Shown here piece by piece: positions 6,892-14,360 of a DNA stretch of 37,132 bases. Position numbers and translations under genes: made by a program. The stretch comes from Lentisphaerae bacterium GWF2_44_16 (GTDB taxonomy: Bacteria; Verrucomicrobiota; Lentisphaeria; Victivallales; GWF2-45-14): assembly GCA_001803225.1 (NCBI GenBank), contig MHBF01000058.1, forward strand, positions 19,563-56,694, in the 5' to 3' direction. Each line of letters opens with the position of its first letter. The first letter of the stretch is position 1. The notes under the pieces are model-generated. The model searched no databases. It saw nothing but the letters and a program-made list of their open reading frames with translations, and was not told the DNA's origin.

Positions 6892-7543
6892 TGTTTACAA
6901 GCTCCACTATTTGAAAATGTATCAGTTCCCTGGCGTTTTCAGCGGAAACTGTTTTGATTCTTTCCGGATTATCGGCGGCGATTTTGATGAAAGCCTCTCT
7001 GACAAGTTTATGGAATTCGAGGCTTTCAGCTTCAATCCTGTCTGAACTCTTTGATTCGGAGGGTCTGTCTTTTGTTCTTTCAAAGCCCGTTTTCGGGTTG
7101 ATGTCAAGCAGTATCGTCATGTCCGGGATACATCCGCAACACGCGAAACGGTTGAGCTCATTTATGAACTCGAGGTTTAATTTTCGCGCATAACCTTGAT
7201 ACGCCGTTGTTGAGTCCATGAAGCGGTCGCATAAGACTATGCTGCCGTTTTTCATGGCTGGAATGATGAGGTTCCTCACGTGTTGTGCCCTGCTCGCGGC
7301 GAAGAGGAGTACTTCCGTTTCGTCATATATGGGCTCGTTGCCTGTATGGTATTTGACGATTTTTCTCAGGTTTTCGCCGACTTCCGTACCGCCTGGCTCG
7401 CGGGTTACCACACAGTTTCGGGCGCGGCTTTCAAAGTATTTCTTGAGAAGCGCCATCTGTGTTGTCTTGCCTGAGCCTTCCGGGCCTTCAAAACTGATAA
7501 AAAGCCCTTTGGGACTAATTTTGCTCTTTTTTTCAATAATCAT
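6872..7543 (-). CDS. tmk: Thymidylate kinase
   Basis: The enzyme phosphorylates dTMP to dTDP with ATP in the cytoplasm, an essential step in dTTP synthesis. At 223 residues it is close to the usual 205-215, with a short N-terminal extension. The P-loop is FEGPEGSGKTT (about residues 18-28), followed by the dTMP-site TREPGGTEVGE, the DR motif CDRFMDSTTAYQG (about 108-120) and a LID with RTKDRPSESKSSDRIEAE. The arginines lie in the LID rather than the P-loop, as in E. coli-type kinases. It reads directly into holB with overlap. No strong ribosome site is visible before the ATG at 7541-7543, which lies in an AT-rich region shared with the divergent AICAR formyltransferase gene. Confidence 0.95.
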   Translation of the reverse strand: MIIEKKSKISPKGLFISFEGPEGSGKTTQMALLKKYFESRARNCVVTREPGGTEVGENLRKIVKYHTGNEPIYDETEVLLFAASRAQHVRNLIIPAMKNGSIVLCDRFMDSTTAYQGYARKLNLEFINELNRFACCGCIPDMTILLDINPKTGFERTKDRPSESKSSDRIEAESLEFHKLVREAFIKIAADNPERIKTVSAENARELIHFQIVELVNNAFGPF

Positions 7544-7613
7544 TTCAAAAATAGAAAATTTATATCAAATTAAGTTTGAAAAAATTGAATAAGCTGGTTA
7601 CATATAGCTTCCG

Positions 7614-7630
7614 TTTGCGAACCTCGCAAA
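7614..7630. other. Perfect 7-bp hairpin in the tmk-purH divergent region
   Basis: TTTGCGA, ACC, TCGCAAA forms an exact inverted repeat between tmk and the formyltransferase gene. It could be an operator or an RNA hairpin in the 5' leader of the purine gene. No consensus promoter can be placed confidently in 7544-7693, and no purine riboswitch core was recognised. Confidence 0.35.
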
Positions 7631-7693
7631 AAGACAGTACTTTTTTATTAGTAAAAAGCAATAGCAGATAATTAAAATCACCGGAGTTTATAT

Positions 7694-8815
7694 ATGGTAT
7701 CAAAAAAATTGGATAAAAAAAGCTATCACTCGAAAAACACGGGAGACTTTCCCGATAATATCCTTGTGGGCGCTAACAAGTATGTAAAGGTAAATGATCT
7801 CAGATACGGCACTAACCCTCATCAGCCCGCCGCTTATTACAAGCCGGCGAACAAATCCTGTCCCATCGCCGATATGGAATTGCTCAAAACAGCGAAGAAC
7901 GGTCTGTCACAGACCAATCTCGAAGATATCTCGTACTCTCTCAACATAGTGAAGTATTTTGATTCTCCCGCCTGTGCTGTTATGAAACATGTCAACCCAT
8001 GCGGCGTTGCCGTCATGAGGGGCGATGAAACATTGCGCAATGTCTATAAGAAAGCCCGCGACTGTGATGCCAGGGCCGCCTTCGGAAGCGTTGTCGCTTT
8101 TAATATTGAAGTTGACAGGGAGACCGCGGAAGAACTGATGAGTACCTTCATCGAATGTGTGGTCGCTCCTTCCTTCTCAGAGGAAGCTCTTGCCGTTTTC
8201 AATGACGAGGAAAAATTCAAACTGTGTAAAAATCTGAGAGTCGTCAAGTGTGGTGATATTTCAGAGCTCTCATGCTTTGTGGGAGAAGAAAAGAGCAATG
8301 AATTTACTATGAAGGTGCTTGCCGACGGTTCTATGGTTATGGCCGCTCCTCTCCTTACCCAGATGAAAAGTATCAAAGATATGAAGCCGGCTTCAGCTGA
8401 AAGCAAGACCCTCGGAAAAGTTGATTCGAAAATCAAAGCTGACAGAAAACAGATGGAAGACCTCGTCGCGGCGTGGTATATCAATCTCAATGTCCGTTCC
8501 AACGGAGTTGTTATTTTCAAAAACGGGCAGACTCTCGCGGTAGGCACCGGAGAACAGGACAGGGTCGGCGCCGTCGAGCAGGCCATAGAAAAGTATAAAA
8601 CAAAATACAAAGGCGTTGAGACCATCAAGGGCGCCGTAATGTCCAGCGATGGTTTCTTTCCGTTCCCCGACGCCGTGGAAGTCGCGGCCAAAGCGGGAAT
8701 TACCGCCGTGATAGCGCCCTCCGGCTCACTGCGTGACGCTGATGTCATCAAACGCGCTAACGAACTCGGCGTGGCCCTCTTTCACTCTCCTGAAAGGATT
8801 TTCTCTCATCACTAA
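7694..8815 (+). CDS. purH: Phosphoribosylaminoimidazolecarboxamide (AICAR) formyltransferase, stand-alone
   Basis: AICAR formyltransferase adds a formyl group from 10-formyl-tetrahydrofolate to AICAR, the ninth step of de novo purine synthesis. The 373-residue protein corresponds to the C-terminal part of bifunctional PurH. It has LRYGTNPHQPAAYY at about residues 36-49, the catalytic MKHVNPCGVA (Lys and His at about 97-98), ARAAFGSVVAFN (about 123-134), and the C-terminal DGFFPFPDAVEVAAKAG and IAPSGSLRDADVI blocks. The N-terminal IMP cyclohydrolase domain (about 200 residues in PurH) is absent and not encoded just upstream, so ring closure must be done by a protein elsewhere. ACCGGAG lies seven bases before the ATG. 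RecD2 starts 21 bases downstream, probably in the same transcript. The symbol denotes only the formyltransferase half. Confidence 0.9.
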   Translation: MVSKKLDKKSYHSKNTGDFPDNILVGANKYVKVNDLRYGTNPHQPAAYYKPANKSCPIADMELLKTAKNGLSQTNLEDISYSLNIVKYFDSPACAVMKHVNPCGVAVMRGDETLRNVYKKARDCDARAAFGSVVAFNIEVDRETAEELMSTFIECVVAPSFSEEALAVFNDEEKFKLCKNLRVVKCGDISELSCFVGEEKSNEFTMKVLADGSMVMAAPLLTQMKSIKDMKPASAESKTLGKVDSKIKADRKQMEDLVAAWYINLNVRSNGVVIFKNGQTLAVGTGEQDRVGAVEQAIEKYKTKYKGVETIKGAVMSSDGFFPFPDAVEVAAKAGITAVIAPSGSLRDADVIKRANELGVALFHSPERIFSHH

Positions 8816-8836
8816 TTAAAACAGCGGGAAGTCTCA

Positions 8837-11041
8837 TTGCAGACAATGGAAAATGGAAAAAAAGAATCTTCCGGCGTAACAGATGTGGGACTTACCGAAC
8901 AGCATTTGCGGGGAGAAGTCCGCAAAGTTATTTATGAGAGTGACGACGCCTCTTATTCCGTACTTGGAATAACTGACCCGCAGGGTGTTGAACACACCGT
9001 CGTAGGAAACTTCGCGGGGGTTTACGAAGGGCAGGGCGTGGAACTCCGCGGCGTATGGGAACGCCATAAGGAACACGGCCGACAGTTCAGGGCCAACTCT
9101 TACAAATTCGTTCTTCCCTCCACTCCTGACGGCATAAAACGTTATATGTCTTCCGGCATTCTTCCAGGCATAGGTCCCAAGTTCGCCGAAAAAATAGTTG
9201 ATACTTTCGGTGATAAGACTCTCGAAATAATGGACAGATTTTCAGCGCGGCTCCGCGAAGTTCCCGGCCTTGGGAAAAAACGCATAGAGGCAATCAGAAA
9301 GGCTTGGGCGGATAACAGGGACCGGCGCAATATTTATATTTTTCTTCAGGGCCTCGGCATAAGCGGCGCATACTGCAACAGAATCTATAAAACGTACGGC
9401 GATCAGTCCGCCGATATGATAAAGGAAAATCCCTACCGCCTGGCCGATGAAGTGAAAGGCATTGGCTTTGTCATGGCCGACCGTGTCGCCTTCGCGCTGG
9501 GTATTGGGAAAAATGATCCGAAACGTCTTGCCTCCGGCATACTCTATGCCCTTAATCAGCTCCGTTTGCTTGGACATGTCTGCTGCCCGGAGGACGCCCT
9601 TATGCGTTACGCGTCGGAGCTCCTTGAAGTGGACGCGGCGGATATAAGAAAAGAACTTGATGAAGTAATAGCCGCAAAGAATGCCTGTCTGGAGCTTTCA
9701 GGTTCTGAACGGATAATTTACGAAGCCGGACTTTATGCCGCAGAAACAGAACTCCCGCGTCTGCTCGGAAATCTTATTAACGCCAGAAAGCATTCAGCTT
9801 CCCGGATAATGAACATATCTTCTCCTCCGCGTCTCGTGTTGAGCCCTGAACAGAAGACGGCTGTTGACAGGGTTGCTCAGCATCCTATCAGCATAATCAC
9901 AGGCGGTCCGGGGGTCGGCAAAACAACTGTTGTCGGTGAGATTGTCAGAAGAGCTTCCGCCGCCAGATTGAAGATTTTTCTTGCCGCTCCAACGGGGCGT
10001 GCCGCTAAACGTCTTGGAGAGGCTTCAGGGAAAAGCGCCATGACCATACACCGAATGTTGAAATGGGAACCGAAGCTCGGGCATTTTGTTTACGGGCTGA
10101 AGCATCCCATGCAATGCGATCTGCTCATTGTAGATGAAGTTTCGATGCTTGACCTGCCGCTTGCCGTTTATCTTTTCCGTGCGGTGAAGCCCGGTACTAC
10201 TGTCGTGCTGGTTGGTGATGCCGATCAGCTTCCTTCCGTCGGCCCGGGCAAAATCCTTAACGACCTTATCGATTCAGGCGCGTTTCCCGTAACGCATCTT
10301 TCAAAAATATTCCGTCAGGGCGCTGGAAGTCATATCGTCAGCAACGCTCACAATGTTAATTCCGGCGTAATCCCGGAACTTCCGCATGCCGCAAAGAATG
10401 AATTGAGCGACTTTTACTGGATCGAAGAGGATGATCCGGAACATGTGCGGGACCTTATATGCAGGATGGTAAAGGAACGCATACCAAGGCGTTTCGGTTT
10501 CGATCCCATGCGGGATATTCAGGTCTTGACGCCGATGAACAGAGGACAATGCGGAACTGTCGCTCTTAACATGATGCTTCAGGACGCTCTTAATTCCGGT
10601 AATAAACCTCAGTTTAAACTTGGCGAAAAGATTTTCAGGATTGGCGACAGGGTCATGCAGACTTCAAACAACTACGACAAAAATGTTTTCAACGGTGACA
10701 TGGGCAGGATTGCTCAAATAGACCAGCACGAAAACAAATTTACCGTACTTTTTGAAGAAGCCAAAGTTGAGTATGAGTTTATAGAGTCCGAACAGCTCGC
10801 CCTCTCCTATGCCGTAACCGTGCATAAATCCCAGGGCAGCGAATTTCCCGCCGTAGTTCTCCCCATACTCACTCAGCATTATATGCTTCTCCAGAGAAAA
10901 CTTTTATATACAGCCATGACCCGCGCCAGAAAACTCCTGGTGCTTATAGGAAGCAGAAAAGCTGTTTCGATGGCGGTGAAAAACGTGTCGGCGGAGCCCA
11001 GATATTCAAAGCTTCTCGACAGACTGAAACAGTGGAAATGA
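8837..11041 (+). CDS. recD2: RecD2-type ATP-dependent 5'-3' DNA helicase
   Basis: RecD2 is a superfamily 1B helicase found without RecBC and linked to DNA repair and replication-fork tolerance. At 734 residues the length is typical. The N-terminal domain (LRGEVRKVIYESDDASYSVLGI, about 17-38) is followed by helix-hairpin-helix repeats (LREVPGLGKKRIEAIRKAW, about 136-154). The P-loop is TGGPGVGKTT (about 353-362), Walker B is LLIVDEVSMLD (about 429-439), and VLVGDADQLPSVGPG is motif III. YAVTVHKSQGSEFP and YTAMTRARKLL are motifs V-VI. The start could be TTG at 8837 or ATG at 8846, and neither has a good ribosome site. The gene follows AICAR formyltransferase closely, with no functional link implied. 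Confidence 0.93.
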   Translation: MQTMENGKKESSGVTDVGLTEQHLRGEVRKVIYESDDASYSVLGITDPQGVEHTVVGNFAGVYEGQGVELRGVWERHKEHGRQFRANSYKFVLPSTPDGIKRYMSSGILPGIGPKFAEKIVDTFGDKTLEIMDRFSARLREVPGLGKKRIEAIRKAWADNRDRRNIYIFLQGLGISGAYCNRIYKTYGDQSADMIKENPYRLADEVKGIGFVMADRVAFALGIGKNDPKRLASGILYALNQLRLLGHVCCPEDALMRYASELLEVDAADIRKELDEVIAAKNACLELSGSERIIYEAGLYAAETELPRLLGNLINARKHSASRIMNISSPPRLVLSPEQKTAVDRVAQHPISIITGGPGVGKTTVVGEIVRRASAARLKIFLAAPTGRAAKRLGEASGKSAMTIHRMLKWEPKLGHFVYGLKHPMQCDLLIVDEVSMLDLPLAVYLFRAVKPGTTVVLVGDADQLPSVGPGKILNDLIDSGAFPVTHLSKIFRQGAGSHIVSNAHNVNSGVIPELPHAAKNELSDFYWIEEDDPEHVRDLICRMVKERIPRRFGFDPMRDIQVLTPMNRGQCGTVALNMMLQDALNSGNKPQFKLGEKIFRIGDRVMQTSNNYDKNVFNGDMGRIAQIDQHENKFTVLFEEAKVEYEFIESEQLALSYAVTVHKSQGSEFPAVVLPILTQHYMLLQRKLLYTAMTRARKLLVLIGSRKAVSMAVKNVSAEPRYSKLLDRLKQWK

Positions 11042-11058
11042 TAAATTAGAAATGCAGA

Positions 11059-11943
11059 ATGGAATTAAGAATGGAAAAAATAAAACTTCAGACTCCGGTT
11101 GTTTTTAACAGCCGGGATATCAAATTCAGTTCTCAAACCGTGTTGTGCGGTATCGGCTCCTGTTTCGCGAAAGACATACTTGAAAGATTTTTTGACTCTG
11201 GTTTCAGGGGCGCGCAAAATCCCAATGGCATAGTTTATAATGCCGTATCAATTTTTGAATCATTGAAAAGAATTGTTGCTAACGAATCTTACAAAATGGA
11301 AGAGTTCTTCGAACATAACGGCATTTTCCACAGCTGGACGCATCATGGTTCTTTTTCATCCGAAAGTATTAACGAGGCTCTCACAAAAGCAAATGCCGCG
11401 CGTAGCGAATTCAGAGAGTTCCTGAACAAGTGCAATCTCTTCATAATCACTCCGTCATCATCTGTTGTTTACGAGTATATCACTGGGAGAAAAATTGTCG
11501 CCAACTGTCATAAAGTCCCAAATAATAAATTCGAGCGAAGGCTCCTTTCCCCGGAAGAAAATTACAAAGCCCTGTCTGATGCCGTGCATGTGATTAAATC
11601 TTTTAATTCGTCATGCAGAATACTTTTTACATTATCTCCAGTCCGGCATTACCCCGGGGAACTAATTCTGAATTCCCAAAGCAAAGCGCATCTCCTCACA
11701 GCCATCCATCGTTGCCTGCATGACTTCCCGGAACTTCTTTATTTTCCCTCCTATGAAATAATGCTTGATGAATTGAGGGACTACAGATTTTACAACGAAG
11801 ACATGCTGCATCCGAACGAACTTGCCCGCAAAATAATTTTTGAACGTTTTCTGGAAACATATTTCGACAGCTCCGCGAAACAGCTCATAGAAAACAATGA
11901 AAAACTCAATCTCTCTTCGAAGCATCGACCGCTAAATTCTTAA
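11059..11943 (+). CDS. GSCFA-domain protein (SGNH-hydrolase-like)
   Basis: The diagnostic family block GIGSCFAKDI occurs at about residues 31-40, followed by NPNGIVYN (about 53-60). Near the end comes DMLHPNELARKIIFERF, a D-x-x-H pair in the position of the catalytic Asp-His of GDSL/SGNH esterases. The Ser of GSCF would be the nucleophile. The family is widespread but its substrate is not established, and some members occur near surface-polysaccharide genes. The protein has 294 residues from ATG 11059 or 290 from ATG 11071, and the ribosome site is poor for both. No signal peptide is seen, so it is probably cytoplasmic. It follows recD2 by 17 bases and may be cotranscribed. It converges on the ceramidase-fold gene. 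Confidence 0.85.
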   Translation: MELRMEKIKLQTPVVFNSRDIKFSSQTVLCGIGSCFAKDILERFFDSGFRGAQNPNGIVYNAVSIFESLKRIVANESYKMEEFFEHNGIFHSWTHHGSFSSESINEALTKANAARSEFREFLNKCNLFIITPSSSVVYEYITGRKIVANCHKVPNNKFERRLLSPEENYKALSDAVHVIKSFNSSCRILFTLSPVRHYPGELILNSQSKAHLLTAIHRCLHDFPELLYFPSYEIMLDELRDYRFYNEDMLHPNELARKIIFERFLETYFDSSAKQLIENNEKLNLSSKHRPLNS

Positions 11944-11982
11944 AAAATATGCAGGTAAGTTTATTCATATGAAAACTTGGTG

Positions 11983-12000
11983 TTACTTTTTAAGTAAGTT
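11983..12000. repeat. 18-base exact repeat of 664-681, with hairpin
   Basis: TTACTTTTTAAGTAAGTT here is identical to bases 664-681. In both places it overlaps the 3' end of a minus-strand gene, but in different reading frames, so shared protein sequence does not explain it. TTACTT/AAGTAA pairs around a TTT loop. Confidence 0.6.
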
Positions 12001-13332
12001 CCAGGCTTCAATGAGCTTGTCGGCGGTTTTTACGGAGAAGCGGTTTGAACGGGGAGTTGTCTCATATCCGCCGCGACCGTAATTGCGGGAATTCGGGATA
12101 TATCCGCCGCCTACTTTCAGATTGCCTGTTCCATTTGAATGTGAAACAATCATTGTGTTATATTCCGGAAAGATTTTCTTTTTAATCTCCAGCCCGATTT
12201 CTACAAACGGTTCACAGGGCAGGGACACGATGCGGCATTTGCCCATGAAAATACCGACGAGATTGAATTTTACAGGGTCTGTTTCTTTTGACATGTCAAC
12301 GACGAGTTGAGCAAAATATTTTAAGACAACAGGTTTCTTTTTCGCAAGGTCTTCGGACGTCAAATCGGCGCCCGGTCCGAGAGGGGGGATGTCTTTGTAT
12401 TTTTCAAGAATTGCCTTGGCTTCAGCCAGTTCATCATCGGGTATTTCCCTGGGACCGCAGGCGATACTTTTCTGACGGACTTCAAGAGTGAAATCTCCGA
12501 CGGGCTTTAATTGTCCAATTGCTTTTTCAACGGTATCGGCATAACCGAGTCCGACTCTTTCGGCCTCTTTGTAACAGGTCTGGTCCATGTCTGTGCTGAC
12601 ATCAAAATGGTTGATGTTTCCTGATGCTCCGATAAGAGGCATTACCATAAGGCCGCTTCCAAGATTTGCCTGGAGACGCCGCATTAAAAATCCAGGCCAG
12701 TCCGCTGAAACATTGCTGCCGCCGATGGTGTCTGTATGATTGACGATGTTGGCGAGCAGGACTTTCAGTTTGCCGTTGCTTTTGATGCCGATGAGAGGAA
12801 TTTCATAATCGGCTTCACCTTCAGTGCGGTCGATATCGGGATTCAGTTTTCCGGGATTGGTAACGACAGTACCGTCCTTCATCCAATATCTGCGGTTAAA
12901 ACAGAAACGTTTATCTTCCGTTATCCCTGTGAACAACTCGCCCTGTGTCATATTGTTTAGAGCCTCGCGCAGTGCTTCGGATGCCTTCTTGACGGCAAAA
13001 GGTATGTAATCAGGATGACTGCCCGGACGTGTTACCCTTACTTCCGGGGCGGTATGAGAATGCGTGGCGGTAACAATCATATTGCGCGGGGAAAGTTCTT
13101 TTATGTCCGCGATTTCCTTATAAAAAGCCTCCGCCAATTCCTGGGAAACAGTGACAAGGTCAAATTGTATGATGGCTGAATATGTTCCTGCCTGCTTCAA
13201 CACCAGCGCCCTGACTTCGATATCATCAAGAATTTTTTTCCACATACGGACGTTGAAATATCCGGCAAGTGATATTGGTATCTGAGGATTAATATTCCTT
13301 CGGCCTGTCCCGTAGTAAAATTTCTCTGGCAT
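11983..13332 (-). CDS. Neutral/alkaline ceramidase-fold protein lacking the catalytic serine
   Basis: The N-terminal half resembles the neutral ceramidase family: a YYGTGRRNINPQIPISLAGY opening, then VTATHSHTAP (His91, His93), matching the zinc-binding THTHSGP motif. NHTDTIGGSNVSADWPGF (His199) matches the second zinc His. True ceramidases have a nucleophilic Ser in GDVSPN. The equivalent segment here is GASGNINH (235-242), with Asn at that place, so amide hydrolysis by the known mechanism is unlikely. The length is 449 residues from ATG 13332, preferred over GTG 13338 because GGGA is better spaced. No signal peptide is visible, unlike secreted ceramidases. The gene has its own consensus promoter and lies just downstream of the long sugar operon on the same strand. 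The function is unknown, and an assignment as a hydrolase on a sugar-like or amide substrate is inference. Confidence 0.75.
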   Translation of the reverse strand: MPEKFYYGTGRRNINPQIPISLAGYFNVRMWKKILDDIEVRALVLKQAGTYSAIIQFDLVTVSQELAEAFYKEIADIKELSPRNMIVTATHSHTAPEVRVTRPGSHPDYIPFAVKKASEALREALNNMTQGELFTGITEDKRFCFNRRYWMKDGTVVTNPGKLNPDIDRTEGEADYEIPLIGIKSNGKLKVLLANIVNHTDTIGGSNVSADWPGFLMRRLQANLGSGLMVMPLIGASGNINHFDVSTDMDQTCYKEAERVGLGYADTVEKAIGQLKPVGDFTLEVRQKSIACGPREIPDDELAEAKAILEKYKDIPPLGPGADLTSEDLAKKKPVVLKYFAQLVVDMSKETDPVKFNLVGIFMGKCRIVSLPCEPFVEIGLEIKKKIFPEYNTMIVSHSNGTGNLKVGGGYIPNSRNYGRGGYETTPRSNRFSVKTADKLIEAWNLLKK

Positions 13333-13368
13333 AAACACTGTCCCACTTTTGTTAATGATGTTAATGGA

Positions 13369-13405
13369 TATTGTCTATTATATAACAATACTCTTCAATT
13401 GTCAA
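13369..13405 (-). promoter_or_regulatory. Consensus sigma70 promoter with a flanking inverted repeat
   Basis: On the minus strand TTGACA (13400-13405), 17 bases, TATAAT (13377-13382) is an exact consensus. TATTGT (13369-13374) and ACAATA (13385-13390) form a 6-bp inverted repeat with a 10-base centre that encloses the -10 box, an operator-like placement. No regulator gene is adjacent, so control may come from the FadR-type protein at 21589-22278 or from elsewhere. Confidence 0.75.
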
Positions 13406-13460
13406 GAGGGACCTGAAGGGTTTATATCTGACAAAATTAAAAAATTAAATCATCGTGTTT

Positions 13461-14318
13461 TTATAAATTCATCATTTCACCTGCAAGATTTACTATGTAG
13501 TCAAGTTTTTTCAGACGAATGGGCATTGGACAATTGGTCTCTTTCGGAATTTCAAAGTTAAAGAGTCCGGAGTAATGAATTTTTCTGAGAGCTTTTATAA
13601 GAGCCTTCCAATCTACTTTTCCGCCTCCAAACGGCAGGATATGATCAAGGCCGGGGCCCATGCAGTCGGTAATATGCAGAGCTTTTAATTTTGCTCCGGC
13701 TTTTACGGCGAATTCAGCGCAATTGCCGTTACACCAATTTAAATGTCCTGTATCAAGGCAGATGCCAAGTTTTTCACCGCCGCGTATTTTTCTTATCAGA
13801 GCTGAGATATCGGAATAACAATCGAAGTTTTCAATTAAATTCTCCAGGCATATCACAAAAGACATACCTTTTGAATAAGCAAGAAGTTCTTCAAGAGTTG
13901 AAACTATATTCTCAAGAGCTCTTTTTTCAGAATCAGGGGCATTCCTGAGATTTTTCTTAATTTCCAAAGGGCCGGGATGAAGAACTCCGGCTTTAACATC
14001 CAGATCATTGAAGAGATCGCACCATTTTTTCAGATCGTCAACAAGTTTAATTCGAGATTTTTTATGCGGTTCCGCTAAATTTGCAGTTAAATAAAAATGT
14101 CCCTGTGGAAAGGAAAAAGACTTTTCATCGCAATACTTTTTGAATTTTCCAATAGCGTTCCGAGGTCTCGGTTTTTCAAGCAGGGCCCAGCCGTGTTCAT
14201 CGGACAATTCTGAACAATCAAGCCCGTGTGCAAGGAAAGTGTCGACCATTGTTTCGGGTTTCAGCTCTTTGAAGTAACTGCTCCATACAGATATACGGAA
14301 AACTGATTTTTTTCTCAT
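13461..14318 (-). CDS. Sugar phosphate isomerase/epimerase (xylose-isomerase-like TIM barrel)
   Basis: This 285-residue TIM-barrel protein carries the metal-site pattern of the AP-endonuclease-2/sugar-epimerase superfamily. GVLHPGPLEI (about 111-120) comes first, then Glu in FVICLENLIENFD (about 157), and Asp and His in LGICLDTGHLNWCNG (about 184-198). His in LKALHITDC (about 212-220) and Glu in LFNFEIPKE (about 258-266) complete the set. The protein would act in the cytoplasm on a free or phosphorylated sugar, moving a carbonyl or epimerising a carbon. AGGAGA precedes the ATG. It is the last gene of the operon that begins at 25130, 42 bases after the sialidase-like gene, and probably converts a sugar released by the upstream secreted enzymes. 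It is a distant relative of the 4967-5704 protein rather than a recent duplicate. Confidence 0.82.
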   Translation of the reverse strand: MRKKSVFRISVWSSYFKELKPETMVDTFLAHGLDCSELSDEHGWALLEKPRPRNAIGKFKKYCDEKSFSFPQGHFYLTANLAEPHKKSRIKLVDDLKKWCDLFNDLDVKAGVLHPGPLEIKKNLRNAPDSEKRALENIVSTLEELLAYSKGMSFVICLENLIENFDCYSDISALIRKIRGGEKLGICLDTGHLNWCNGNCAEFAVKAGAKLKALHITDCMGPGLDHILPFGGGKVDWKALIKALRKIHYSGLFNFEIPKETNCPMPIRLKKLDYIVNLAGEMMNL

Positions 14319-14360
14319 TTTTTATCTCCTGTGTTTTGATGAACAATGCTTTCTCGATTT

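Noticed and set aside
7544..7693. Purine riboswitch upstream of the formyltransferase gene
   Set aside because: Only a simple hairpin is visible; the conserved three-way-junction core was not found.
8044..8751. 235-codon open frame on the minus strand
   Set aside because: It is entirely antisense to AICAR formyltransferase, whose motifs are well conserved; the translation has no family features.
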